A stretch of DNA of 64,000 bases from Candidatus Ichthyocystis sparus. Lineage in GTDB: Bacteria > Pseudomonadota > Gammaproteobacteria > Burkholderiales > 2013Ark19i. The notes beneath the pieces were generated by a model. The model saw nothing but the letters and a program-made list of their open reading frames with translations. It did no database searches and was not told the origin of the DNA. Made by a program: the position numbers and the translations under genes. Below are positions 27,383 to 35,474 of this stretch, in pieces; within the stretch, counting starts at the first letter, position 1, and every line of letters begins with the position of its first letter. The stretch lies in contig NZ_FKII01000044.1 of NCBI RefSeq assembly GCF_900078745.1, positions 62,001 to 126,000 on the forward strand, given 5' to 3'.

Positions 27383-28060
27383 ATGACTGCTATTTCCGTA
27401 AACTGTGCTACCAAGAGCTATCCCATTATGCTTTCCGAGGTTGTAGTGTTTAGTAACATAAGCCTCAGTATAGATAAAGGAGAACAAATAGCAGTACTTG
27501 GAGCATCTGGATCAGGAAAAAGCACCCTACTACAGTTAATGGGTGGTTTACTGCGTCCTTCGTCTGGAACTGTTAGTTGGGGAGATGAAGATATATGGTG
27601 TATGTCTCGTAGGAAACGCATTATGTGCAGAAATCACCATATAGGCTTCATTTATCAATTTCATAATTTGCTTAATGAATTTAACGCTCTAGAAAATGTT
27701 GCCATGCCTTTAATGATAAGAGGAGAAAAAGCCTCTAGTGCCAAGGAACAAGCTGAATCATGGCTTAACAAAGTTGGACTAAAAGACAGATGCTACCATA
27801 CGCCTCAACAACTATCTGGTGGAGAAAGGCAACGTGCCGCTGTGGCTAGAGCACTGTGTGGATTACCAAGTTGTATACTTGCAGATGAGCCCACAGGCAG
27901 TCTGGATGATAAAACGGCACGGGATATCTTGTACCTGCTACAAAAACTAAGTACTGATCACGATATTGCTTTAGTTTTAGTAAGTCACGATCTGATTTTA
28001 GCTCAGAATATGAGTACGCTATATACTCTAGAAAATGGAAGTCTAGTCAGTGGTTCCTAA
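27383..28060 (+). CDS. lolD: Lipoprotein-releasing system ATPase LolD
   Basis: A 225-residue ABC ATPase. Walker A GASGSGKST, the signature LSGGERQR, Walker B ILADEPTGSLD and the switch SHD are all intact. QFHNLLNEFNALENVAMP is the LolD/MacB-type Q-loop region. It drives the lolC permease to release outer-membrane lipoproteins. The last codons overlap the start of the following RpfE-family gene by 11 nt, pointing to one transcript through recJ. Confidence 0.9.
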   Translation: MTAISVNCATKSYPIMLSEVVVFSNISLSIDKGEQIAVLGASGSGKSTLLQLMGGLLRPSSGTVSWGDEDIWCMSRRKRIMCRNHHIGFIYQFHNLLNEFNALENVAMPLMIRGEKASSAKEQAESWLNKVGLKDRCYHTPQQLSGGERQRAAVARALCGLPSCILADEPTGSLDDKTARDILYLLQKLSTDHDIALVLVSHDLILAQNMSTLYTLENGSLVSGS

Positions 28061-28967
28061 TCAGTTGGTCATTATTATCAGGAATTTTCTTCCATCATTT
28101 AGCATAAATGACATACCCAAATTATTTTACAGGGCTAATTTTAAAAAATATCAACAACATGTAGACGATCTACTAAATCAAATGTTAAATATTTCTAAGC
28201 AAGATATGGGATTTTTTTATCTGTCCCATGATGGCATACAATCTGATGAAAGCAGATGGTGGTTACTGTTCGAACCGGTTCATATTCAAGTTGGCTGGAA
28301 CAAAGTATCCTTCATCCGTGGGGAGAGCATCGACGTATCTACAGATGAGACGGATACATTTTTGCAACAATTGTCTGAAGGCAGCAGTGGAGGATACAAA
28401 TGGATAGCAACTAATACCAACCGTTGGTTTTGTCTTGTAGATGAGCTACCGGATATCTATGACAACAATGTTGAAACATCTGTATCATGGAAAAAGCAAT
28501 TGACAGAATGGGAAATGATCTTACATGGATCATGTATTAATGCTAGATTGGTGGCTAGTAACAGGCCTACAATAAATGGAATAAGGCTAATATCATATGG
28601 TTCTACCACGAAATCGTGGACACTGCCCATTAATCCGTTTGAACATATTTGGACTAATGATAAATGGTTACAAGACCTGTGTAATAGGCAAAATAAATGC
28701 CCGCATCAGTTGAAAAATTCATATCCATCAATTGAAAGCGGTATGCGTGGTCCCTTCCTGATTGATGATCAATTTAACTATCTGCCATGGAATAAAGAAT
28801 TACATAAAGTTGTTTCTTACCTTGGAAAAATAAACATAAATCGCATTGATCTTTATTTGGATAGTGCTGATAAAAGTAGTAGTATAGGCCTACTCCTTCG
28901 AAACATTGATAGATACAAGTTCTGGAAAAATAACCAGAATGAAATCTCTCAATATCTTAAAGAATAG
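28050..28967 (+). CDS. RpfE-family conserved protein (COG4255-like)
   Basis: A 305-residue soluble protein. The central block reads as a divergent copy of the RpfE family: FEPVHIQVGW near residue 75, then NRWFCLVDELPDI, TEWEMILHGSCIN and RPTINGIRLISYGS, matching the family pattern (xxPVHL ... RWYL ... NExQMxLHxxxxN ... xxNxxWxWGxG). RpfE lies beside recJ in the Xanthomonas rpf cluster, and the same neighbour relation holds here. Its biochemical role is unknown; the family has been linked distantly to phosphoglycerate mutases. The GTG start has GGAAG 8 nt upstream and overlaps lolD. Confidence 0.6.
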   Translation: MVPNQLVIIIRNFLPSFSINDIPKLFYRANFKKYQQHVDDLLNQMLNISKQDMGFFYLSHDGIQSDESRWWLLFEPVHIQVGWNKVSFIRGESIDVSTDETDTFLQQLSEGSSGGYKWIATNTNRWFCLVDELPDIYDNNVETSVSWKKQLTEWEMILHGSCINARLVASNRPTINGIRLISYGSTTKSWTLPINPFEHIWTNDKWLQDLCNRQNKCPHQLKNSYPSIESGMRGPFLIDDQFNYLPWNKELHKVVSYLGKININRIDLYLDSADKSSSIGLLLRNIDRYKFWKNNQNEISQYLKE

Positions 28968-28988
28968 GGAAATTGGACCCACAAAATC

Positions 28989-30680
28989 ATGAGTCTTATA
29001 ATTAGAGAAAGGCCCTTTGACAATGATGTTGTCAGGAATCTTGTCGATTCTGGAATTAGTCCAATCTTAGCTCGTATTTTTGCAGCGCGAGGAATTGAAT
29101 CCAATGAGGACGTGTATGAGTCTTTTAGTAATTTAATTCCGCACTTTTCAATGAAAAACATTTCTCTTGCTGCTGAAATGGTAACTGGTGCCATTATTCG
29201 CAAGGAAAAAATAGTCATATTGTCTGATTATGATTGTGATGGTGCAACAGGATGTGCACTAGGGCACGAGGCTCTATCTAAGCTAGGTGCTGATGTTGAG
29301 TATTTTATACCGGATCGCACAACAATGGGATACGGCCTAAGCCCAGAGTCAATTGGTGCTTTAACTAAAGAATACGAGCCTAAATGGATAATTACAGTAG
29401 ATAATGGAATATCAAGTGTTGATGGGGTCAGATATGCTAAGGATCTTGGAATAGGAGTTATCATAACCGATCATCACTTAGCGGGCGCCAAACTGCCTGA
29501 GGCTGATGCCATCATAAATCCCAATCAACCTGGATGCCCTTTTCCCAGCAAGTACTTATCTGGTGTGGGTGTGATATTCTATTTCATGCTAGCCATTCGT
29601 CAATGTATGCGAGATCATAATTTACTATCAGTTGAATCTCAACCTAACTTTGCTAACCTTTTAGATTTAGTTGCTATTGGCACTATTGCCGACATGGTAC
29701 CTCTGGACAGAAACAACCGTATCCTAGTTAAGGAAGGAATGCAACGTATTAGACGAGGAGTAGCACATCCAGGCGTAATAGCACTTTTTCAGGTAGCGCG
29801 TAAGGACCATAGAAAAGCCACTACTAATGATATAAGCTTTCTGATAGCGCCTCGCATAAATGCCGCTGGTCGCATTTCAGATATGAGAGTAGGAATAGAT
29901 TGTTTGATAGCAACATCTTCAGCAAGTGCCTATGAGCTAGCAAAATCACTAAATAGCATGAATAACAAGAGAAAAATCATAGAAGCTTCTATGAGAGATC
30001 AGGCAATGTCAAAACTGTCCGAGCTATCGTCAGAAAAAAGCACAGTGGTTTTGTATGACCGTGAATGGCACCCTGGATTAGTTGGACTGATAGCAAATAG
30101 GATTAAGGATGCAACACAGTTACCAACTATAGCTTTCTCTAATTGTGGCAATAGTATATTGCGTGGTTCGGGAAGATCTATATCACAAATACATATTAAA
30201 TCCGTTTTTGACATTGTAGATAAGGAAAATCCTGGCATGTTGCTACAATATGGTGGACATGCGTCAGCTGCTGGGTTAACCATAAACGAATTGGATCTTA
30301 ACAACTTTACTGTTGCTTTCGAACATGCTGTTAATAAAGAGATGGAAAACAAGGTCTCACATGAAGAGGTACTAACGGATGGTTCTTTAGATCCGTGTGA
30401 TATAAACATGAAGTTAATAGAGGATATTGAAAACACTGTATGGGGAAAAGATTTCAGTGAACCCCTTTTTTGCAATAAATTCGAAATACAAAACATTAAA
30501 GTTGTGCAAAATAAACATTTGTCATTCAGATTAAAGCACGGATCATATTCATTTCCGGCATTCCAATGGAATCGCAACAATGTACCAGAAGTGCCAGGCA
30601 GAGCAATTTATCAGCTAAAGTCTAGCCGGTTCGGACAAATAGGGCCGGCATTGGTAATAAGCGCATGGGAAAATGATTAG
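28989..30680 (+). CDS. recJ: Single-stranded-DNA-specific exonuclease RecJ
   Basis: A 563-residue 5'-3' ssDNA exonuclease used in RecF-pathway recombination and mismatch repair. The DHH-family metal motifs are visible: SDYDCDG at residues 79-85, DHH at 161-163 and AIGTIADMVPL. The DHHA1 motif GGHASAAGLTI comes later, followed by the OB-fold C-terminus. Length is typical (560-580). Its stop codon overlaps the end of the convergent coq7 by 4 nt. Confidence 0.93.
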   Translation: MSLIIRERPFDNDVVRNLVDSGISPILARIFAARGIESNEDVYESFSNLIPHFSMKNISLAAEMVTGAIIRKEKIVILSDYDCDGATGCALGHEALSKLGADVEYFIPDRTTMGYGLSPESIGALTKEYEPKWIITVDNGISSVDGVRYAKDLGIGVIITDHHLAGAKLPEADAIINPNQPGCPFPSKYLSGVGVIFYFMLAIRQCMRDHNLLSVESQPNFANLLDLVAIGTIADMVPLDRNNRILVKEGMQRIRRGVAHPGVIALFQVARKDHRKATTNDISFLIAPRINAAGRISDMRVGIDCLIATSSASAYELAKSLNSMNNKRKIIEASMRDQAMSKLSELSSEKSTVVLYDREWHPGLVGLIANRIKDATQLPTIAFSNCGNSILRGSGRSISQIHIKSVFDIVDKENPGMLLQYGGHASAAGLTINELDLNNFTVAFEHAVNKEMENKVSHEEVLTDGSLDPCDINMKLIEDIENTVWGKDFSEPLFCNKFEIQNIKVVQNKHLSFRLKHGSYSFPAFQWNRNNVPEVPGRAIYQLKSSRFGQIGPALVISAWEND

Positions 30681-31300
30681 ATTAACGGGCTGATGAAAAC
30701 CATTACACGCGACATACACCACATAATCTTTTTTATTGGGGTCGGGAGTTCTCGTGCTCCATTAAGCCTTGCATGCTCTTGATGTTGCTCCTCTTCTTTT
30801 TTCATAACAGAAAAAATCTCTGCACTTCTAGGATCCTGATCACTAAGAGCTTCTAAATGTTCGCTCAGGTGTCTTGCAACCTGCTTTTCTGTTTCCTCAA
30901 GAAACCCCAAACTCCAACTATCGCCACAACAGCCAGCAAATAATCCTATAAAAAAGGAAGATGTAAACCATAGCGGCAATAACATACTTGGACGGCCACC
31001 CAATTCATACAGTCTACTCAAACACCAAGATAAGTGATCAAACTCCTCTAGGGAAGCACTCAAAAGGTAATCCCGCAGCTGTCCATGTGTGCATGATGAT
31101 AAAATCTGGCCTTGGTATAAGCCCTGCGCGCACACCTCTCCAACATGATTAATACGCAGCAAATTAATACTCTTACGTCGCTGCTCAGAAGAAATTTCAT
31201 CACTATCACTATAGGAACGTGAATACGGCTGGCGAGTAGAATTAGTTGTACCAGTAACTGTCCTCAAAAAAGAATCAAAGGCTACGATGAGACGTTCCAC
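30677..31300 (-). CDS. coq7: Coq7-type 2-polyprenyl-3-methyl-6-methoxy-1,4-benzoquinol hydroxylase
   Basis: A 207-residue di-iron hydroxylase of ubiquinone synthesis. The ligands are E55 in NHVGEVCAQ, E86-x-x-H89 in LEEFDHLSW, E137 in LEETEKQ and E170-x-x-H173 in KKEEEQH. The frame is open to a TTG at 31357, but that would place the start upstream of a terminator hairpin. The GTG at 31300 has GGAG 7 nt before it and gives VERLIVAFDSFLRT, the standard beginning and length (about 207) of betaproteobacterial Coq7. E. coli uses UbiF instead, so this is a lineage marker. Confidence 0.9.
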   Translation of the reverse strand: MERLIVAFDSFLRTVTGTTNSTRQPYSRSYSDSDEISSEQRRKSINLLRINHVGEVCAQGLYQGQILSSCTHGQLRDYLLSASLEEFDHLSWCLSRLYELGGRPSMLLPLWFTSSFFIGLFAGCCGDSWSLGFLEETEKQVARHLSEHLEALSDQDPRSAEIFSVMKKEEEQHQEHARLNGARELPTPIKKIMWCMSRVMVFISPLI

Positions 31301-31317
31301 AAAAAGGCTCCAACATG

Positions 31318-31339
31318 AAAAGGGGGTACCCCCCTTTTT
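31318..31339 (-). terminator. Factor-independent terminator downstream of the porin gene
   Basis: The symmetric sequence GGGGGTACCCCC is flanked by an A tract on one side and a T tract on the other. Read on the minus strand it lies about 25 nt after the porin stop codon and ends in CCCCCTTTT, a GC stem followed by U residues. It sits between the porin and coq7, on the same strand, and so insulates coq7 from high porin transcription. The symmetry is nearly perfect on both strands, but only a minus-strand gene ends here. Confidence 0.65.
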
Positions 31340-31365
31340 CATTCTCTGAGTATTCAAACTAGAAG

Positions 31366-32547
31366 CTAGAAATTATAGCGTACGCCAACCACAAACTCTT
31401 CAGGATTATTACCCAATGGCACTATCGGTGCGGGCAAAGAGGCATTACCTATAGAGTAATGTGCTAGCTTACCATTCATAATCTTAGATGCTGAAACGTA
31501 CAAAACCACATCTTTTCTAAGCTCGTACAAATAAGCAAGGCCAAACAACCTAGAATTACTTTTATCTGGAGCAGGAGATGACGACTGTGAACCTAATTTA
31601 TTAGTTAAAATAGAAAAATTAGTAACAAATGTTCCACGACCAGAAGACATGGAAGCACCAATACTTAAGACATTATTCTTACTTACCGGAACGTAAAAAC
31701 TCCCAGTAGGGTAAGTATATCTAGTTTGCCTCCTAAAACTGACAAATGGCTTAACTTTAGGAAAAGAGTAGGAAAAACCTAAAATATAGCTAACAAGATT
31801 GGAAGGCCTCTTAAAGGCCGGAGGTACACCAGGCCTGGGATAATCAGTATATGAATCATTAACACTGCTATAAGCAGCGCCAAAGTATACAGGACCACTG
31901 GTGTACTGAACGCTACCACCATAGGCAACACTACCATTAACTGGAACCTCGGGTACAGTAATATCATCATTGGTCATATTTTGATCACCGGTAGAATAAG
32001 ACACCTGAGCAACCAACCCCCTAATACTATTGGTAGTAAGCTTAACTGAATTATCTAGACGATCTGTACCTTCCGAATAAGTATCCGGAGAAAAACCCAG
32101 CCCACCGCACGTGGGATCGAGATTACACTTCACGTAGGAGATGGGGGAGTACTGTCTACCCAAAGACACTTCACCAAATTTAGTTTTTAAGTAGATACGA
32201 GCCATACGATTCCACAGGGTACCAAATGTAGCTCCAGGAATAATACGCAACTGATCAATATTACTACCAGAATCCAAGAACAAGCCCCTCTCAAAAGTAA
32301 AGCCTGTCTCAAACTGGAAACCTATTTTCGAATCAGGATCAATATCCTTCTCACCCTTTATACCTAAAACTGATGGATCTAACACACCAGAAGTAAACCG
32401 CCCAACGCGAACACGGGCACCGGAAGGATCTAAACCTAAGTCAATATACTCGAATCCAAAATCTGCAGTACCATATATGGTAAGCTCGGCAAAAACAGGA
32501 GCCGCAAACAACGCTACAACAACCGCAACTAGTACCTTCTTCCGCAT
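31366..32547 (-). CDS. Gram-negative trimeric porin (betaproteobacterial Porin_4 type)
   Basis: A 393-residue outer-membrane protein. Signal peptide MRKKVLVAVVVALFAAPVFA is followed by ELTIYGTADFGFEY, the standard first strand of Burkholderia/Neisseria-type general porins. The body alternates polar and hydrophobic residues and ends in VVGVRYNF with the terminal Phe needed for BAM recognition. It forms a passive diffusion channel for small hydrophilic solutes. ATG 32547 is preferred to an upstream start 36 nt earlier because GGGAG precedes it by about 7 nt. A -10 element at 32624-32629 and a downstream terminator make it a single-gene unit. Confidence 0.85.
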   Translation of the reverse strand: MRKKVLVAVVVALFAAPVFAELTIYGTADFGFEYIDLGLDPSGARVRVGRFTSGVLDPSVLGIKGEKDIDPDSKIGFQFETGFTFERGLFLDSGSNIDQLRIIPGATFGTLWNRMARIYLKTKFGEVSLGRQYSPISYVKCNLDPTCGGLGFSPDTYSEGTDRLDNSVKLTTNSIRGLVAQVSYSTGDQNMTNDDITVPEVPVNGSVAYGGSVQYTSGPVYFGAAYSSVNDSYTDYPRPGVPPAFKRPSNLVSYILGFSYSFPKVKPFVSFRRQTRYTYPTGSFYVPVSKNNVLSIGASMSSGRGTFVTNFSILTNKLGSQSSSPAPDKSNSRLFGLAYLYELRKDVVLYVSASKIMNGKLAHYSIGNASLPAPIVPLGNNPEEFVVGVRYNF

Positions 32548-32623
32548 TAAAGCTCCCCTATAAAAATCGGTGCAAACAAACATACCCTGTCTGAATCAAG
32601 GGCCTGCCATTCTCCCAAAACAA

Positions 32624-32629
32624 ATTATA
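32624..32629 (-). promoter_or_regulatory. Extended -10 promoter element for the porin gene
   Basis: On the minus strand the sequence TTGTTATAAT gives a TGn-TATAAT extended -10, 76 nt before the porin ATG. No good -35 is present at 17 nt, but an extended -10 can dispense with it. The leader of about 70 nt would be long enough for a small RNA target site, as is common in porin mRNAs. Confidence 0.45.
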
Positions 32630-32703
32630 ACAAGCAACTACAGAAAATCTTGATGTTGCTTTTTAACAACCAAAACAGCCCTTTAAAAATTATTTTTTTA
32701 AGA

Positions 32704-33378
32704 TCAGGGAACAGACTTACGAATTTTATTTATGATTTCTGCGTAAGAGCAATTTTGCCCAAAAAAAGCAGAACCTATGACAAAAACGTCTGCACCATGG
32801 CAAGATAGCTCATATATGTTGTCAACAGTAACGCCGCCGTCAACTTCAAGGTTTATACGACGTTTAGTCCTGTCATAGTATAAATCAAGAATAGATTTTA
32901 CCTCACTAATTTTTGGGATTACGCTGCTAATCATCTTCTGACCAGAAAAACCTGGATTAACTAACATTAGCAATACCAAGTCAATTTTATCAAGTACATA
33001 ATCTAGGACACTACATGGAGTTGTAGGATTTAAAGCAACTCCAACTAAACAACCTTGTTCGCGAATAAAGGATAGTAGCCTGTCAAGATGATCTACTACT
33101 TCCACATGAACAGTAATAATATTAGCACCACTTTGGGCAAACATCGATACAAGATCGTCAGCACGACGAACCATAAGATGGACATCTATGGGAAGAGAGG
33201 TATGTGGTCGTATTGCACTACAAACACACGGACCAACTGTCAAATTAGGTACATAGTTTCCATCCATAACATCAAAGTGAATCCAATCTGCACCTGCATC
33301 CTCAATCTCCGTTATCTCCTTTCTCAAACAAGAAAAGTCAGATGACAAAATACTGGGAGCAATACGAACAGTTGGCAT
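32704..33378 (-). CDS. rpe: Ribulose-phosphate 3-epimerase
   Basis: A 224-residue TIM-barrel enzyme that interconverts ribulose-5-phosphate and xylulose-5-phosphate in the pentose phosphate pathway. Landmarks are APSILSSDF at the N-terminus, HFDVMDGNYVPN, DVHLMV, NPGFSGQ and the phosphate-binding DGGV. The start is the ATG at 33378, 6 nt after GGAG; the ATG at 33390 precedes that site. The start codon lies 46 nt from the divergent prlC ATG. The 155-nt gap to porin has its own promoter, so the two are not an operon. Confidence 0.93.
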   Translation of the reverse strand: MPTVRIAPSILSSDFSCLRKEITEIEDAGADWIHFDVMDGNYVPNLTVGPCVCSAIRPHTSLPIDVHLMVRRADDLVSMFAQSGANIITVHVEVVDHLDRLLSFIREQGCLVGVALNPTTPCSVLDYVLDKIDLVLLMLVNPGFSGQKMISSVIPKISEVKSILDLYYDRTKRRINLEVDGGVTVDNIYELSCHGADVFVIGSAFFGQNCSYAEIINKIRKSVP

Positions 33379-33424
33379 AAAATACTCCATGACATAGAAT
33401 GCTCAATTAAAGAGGAATACACCA

Positions 33425-35470
33425 ATGAATAATAATTTATCTCGCCATTGGCAAAGATTCAGTAGGATATCTCCTCGAGATGTTCGCACCAAGACGGAAG
33501 AACTGCTGAAAGAAAGCCAACAAGCTATTGACTCTCTAGCAGATGATAGCACACCCTCGTCTTGGGAAGGGTTTGCGATATCCGTTGAAGACATTTTGCA
33601 AAATATAGAGTCGTTTTGGTCACCGGTAGCACATCTTAACGCTGTTATGAGCACGGAGGAGTGGCGAAATGCATTTAATGAATCCAATCCTCTGATAGTC
33701 AGTTTTTTTACCCGGCTACAACAAAATCACGATCTCTACAAAAAGTATATTGCTCTAAGTCAATCACCTGATTTTGGCAAATTAGGGCAAGCTAAGCGTA
33801 GGATAATTGAGCTGTCGATCAAAAATTTTGAATTGTCGGGAGTAAATCTTCCCAAAGAAAAACAGAAAAAACTTTCTGACATAGAAGACAAGTTAGCGCT
33901 ACTGATGAATAAATTTGCTGAAAACAGTCTGGATAGTACTAACTTTTTTAAATTACACATTCAAAACAAGGAAGAGCTGGAGGAAATCCCTGAAAGGGTT
34001 GTGAAACAAGCAGCAGAATTGGCAAAAAAACAAGGTAAATCGGGATGGATCTTAACTCTTCAAGAACCATGTTTTATGCCAGTTATGCGACACGCAAAAA
34101 ATAGAAACCTTAGAGAAACCATGTATAAAGCATATGTTACTCAAGCATCGGATCTGTTCTCATCATATGCAGGTGGCTCAAATGAGTGGGATAATAGTAA
34201 AAACATAAAGGAAATAATGGATCTTCGCTTAGAAAAAGCACATTTACTAGAGTTTGCCAATTTTGCTGAGTACTCTTTGTCACTAAAAATGGCTGATACT
34301 ACAGGTGAAGTAAACACTTTCCTAGAGCAGATGGTTGCCCGTACAAAAGAGGCTGGAGTAAGGGATGCAAACGAGCTTAGGGAGTTTGCAAAAAACAGCC
34401 TCGGAATAGACAAGATGGAACAATGGGACCTAAGTTACGCATCAGAGCAACTCAAGATCTCTAAATTCCAACTTGACAATGAGAAAGTAAGACAATACTT
34501 CCCATGGGAAAAAGTTCTGGAGGGACTGTTCCTCCTGGTAGAAACATTATATGACATTGTCATAGAGAAAATAGAAGTTCCAGTGTATCACACTGATGTT
34601 AAGGTGTATCAGATAAAAGACAAAGGCTCTCTAAGTGTAATAGGGCATTTCTATCTTGATCCATTTGCACGTGAAAACAAAAGATCAGGAGCATGGGTTG
34701 ATGGCTGCCGCACACGGCACAGACGTATTGAAAAGGAACTTGAAACTCCTGTCACATATGTAGTCTGCAATTTCCCTGGAAAAACCTCTACACTAGATTC
34801 TTACCTATCACACAATGAAATTATAACACTGTTTCATGAATTTGGACATGCACTACATCAACTACTGACCGAAGTTGATGTGCACAGTATATCGGGATTT
34901 AATGGTGTAGAGTGGGACGCTGTAGAGATACCTTCACAGTTTATGGAAAACTTTGCTTGGGATGAATCAATTTTGGTGAGTTTAAGCGCTCATGAAGTTA
35001 ATAATACGCAATTACCAAATGACGTGTATCAAAAAATGATTGCAGCGAAAAACTTTCATGTTGGCCTAGCATGGCTGAGGCAACTTGAATTTTCTATATT
35101 TGATTTTCGCATCCATGAAAATTGGTCACCTAAAATGGATGTGATGGAGGAGTTATGGAAGGTACAAGAAGAGGTAGCTGTGATAATTCCACCTCGGTGG
35201 AATCGTTTCCCTATGATGTTCGGCCATATATTTGCATCACCAGCGTACGCTGCAGGATACTACAGCTACAAATGGGCAGAGGTTCTGTCGGCTGATGCTT
35301 TTGAAGCTTTTGAAGAAAGCGGGGTTATAGTAAATAAAGAGGTAGGAAATCTTTTTCGCAGAGAAATCATATCCGCAGGGGCGTCCCGTCCAATGAAGGA
35401 CTCTTTTCGCAAATTTAGGGGACGAGATCCACAAATCAACGCTCTACTAAGGCATAACGGCATATTATAA
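33425..35470 (+). CDS. prlC: Oligopeptidase A (M3 family metallopeptidase)
   Basis: A 681-residue cytoplasmic zinc peptidase. The HEFGHALHQ motif begins at about residue 471, giving both His ligands and the catalytic Glu; a third Glu ligand lies in the downstream VEWDAVEIPSQFMEN block typical of M3A peptidases. It degrades peptides of about 8-20 residues, including signal peptides, so it complements sppA functionally. Length is normal for PrlC/OpdA (680). AGAGGA precedes the ATG. Alternative: peptidyl-dipeptidase Dcp, a close relative; the length and the HEFGHALH context favour OpdA. Confidence 0.9.
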   Translation: MNNNLSRHWQRFSRISPRDVRTKTEELLKESQQAIDSLADDSTPSSWEGFAISVEDILQNIESFWSPVAHLNAVMSTEEWRNAFNESNPLIVSFFTRLQQNHDLYKKYIALSQSPDFGKLGQAKRRIIELSIKNFELSGVNLPKEKQKKLSDIEDKLALLMNKFAENSLDSTNFFKLHIQNKEELEEIPERVVKQAAELAKKQGKSGWILTLQEPCFMPVMRHAKNRNLRETMYKAYVTQASDLFSSYAGGSNEWDNSKNIKEIMDLRLEKAHLLEFANFAEYSLSLKMADTTGEVNTFLEQMVARTKEAGVRDANELREFAKNSLGIDKMEQWDLSYASEQLKISKFQLDNEKVRQYFPWEKVLEGLFLLVETLYDIVIEKIEVPVYHTDVKVYQIKDKGSLSVIGHFYLDPFARENKRSGAWVDGCRTRHRRIEKELETPVTYVVCNFPGKTSTLDSYLSHNEIITLFHEFGHALHQLLTEVDVHSISGFNGVEWDAVEIPSQFMENFAWDESILVSLSAHEVNNTQLPNDVYQKMIAAKNFHVGLAWLRQLEFSIFDFRIHENWSPKMDVMEELWKVQEEVAVIIPPRWNRFPMMFGHIFASPAYAAGYYSYKWAEVLSADAFEAFEESGVIVNKEVGNLFRREIISAGASRPMKDSFRKFRGRDPQINALLRHNGIL

Positions 35471-35474
35471 AATT

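Noticed and set aside
29999-30580. 193-codon minus-strand frame inside recJ
   Set aside because: It lies wholly opposite recJ, an intact gene with full motifs, and has no recognisable domain.
32640-32705. AT-only inverted repeat after rpe as a terminator
   Set aside because: The stem would consist of A and T only and would be too weak; no GC stem precedes the T run.
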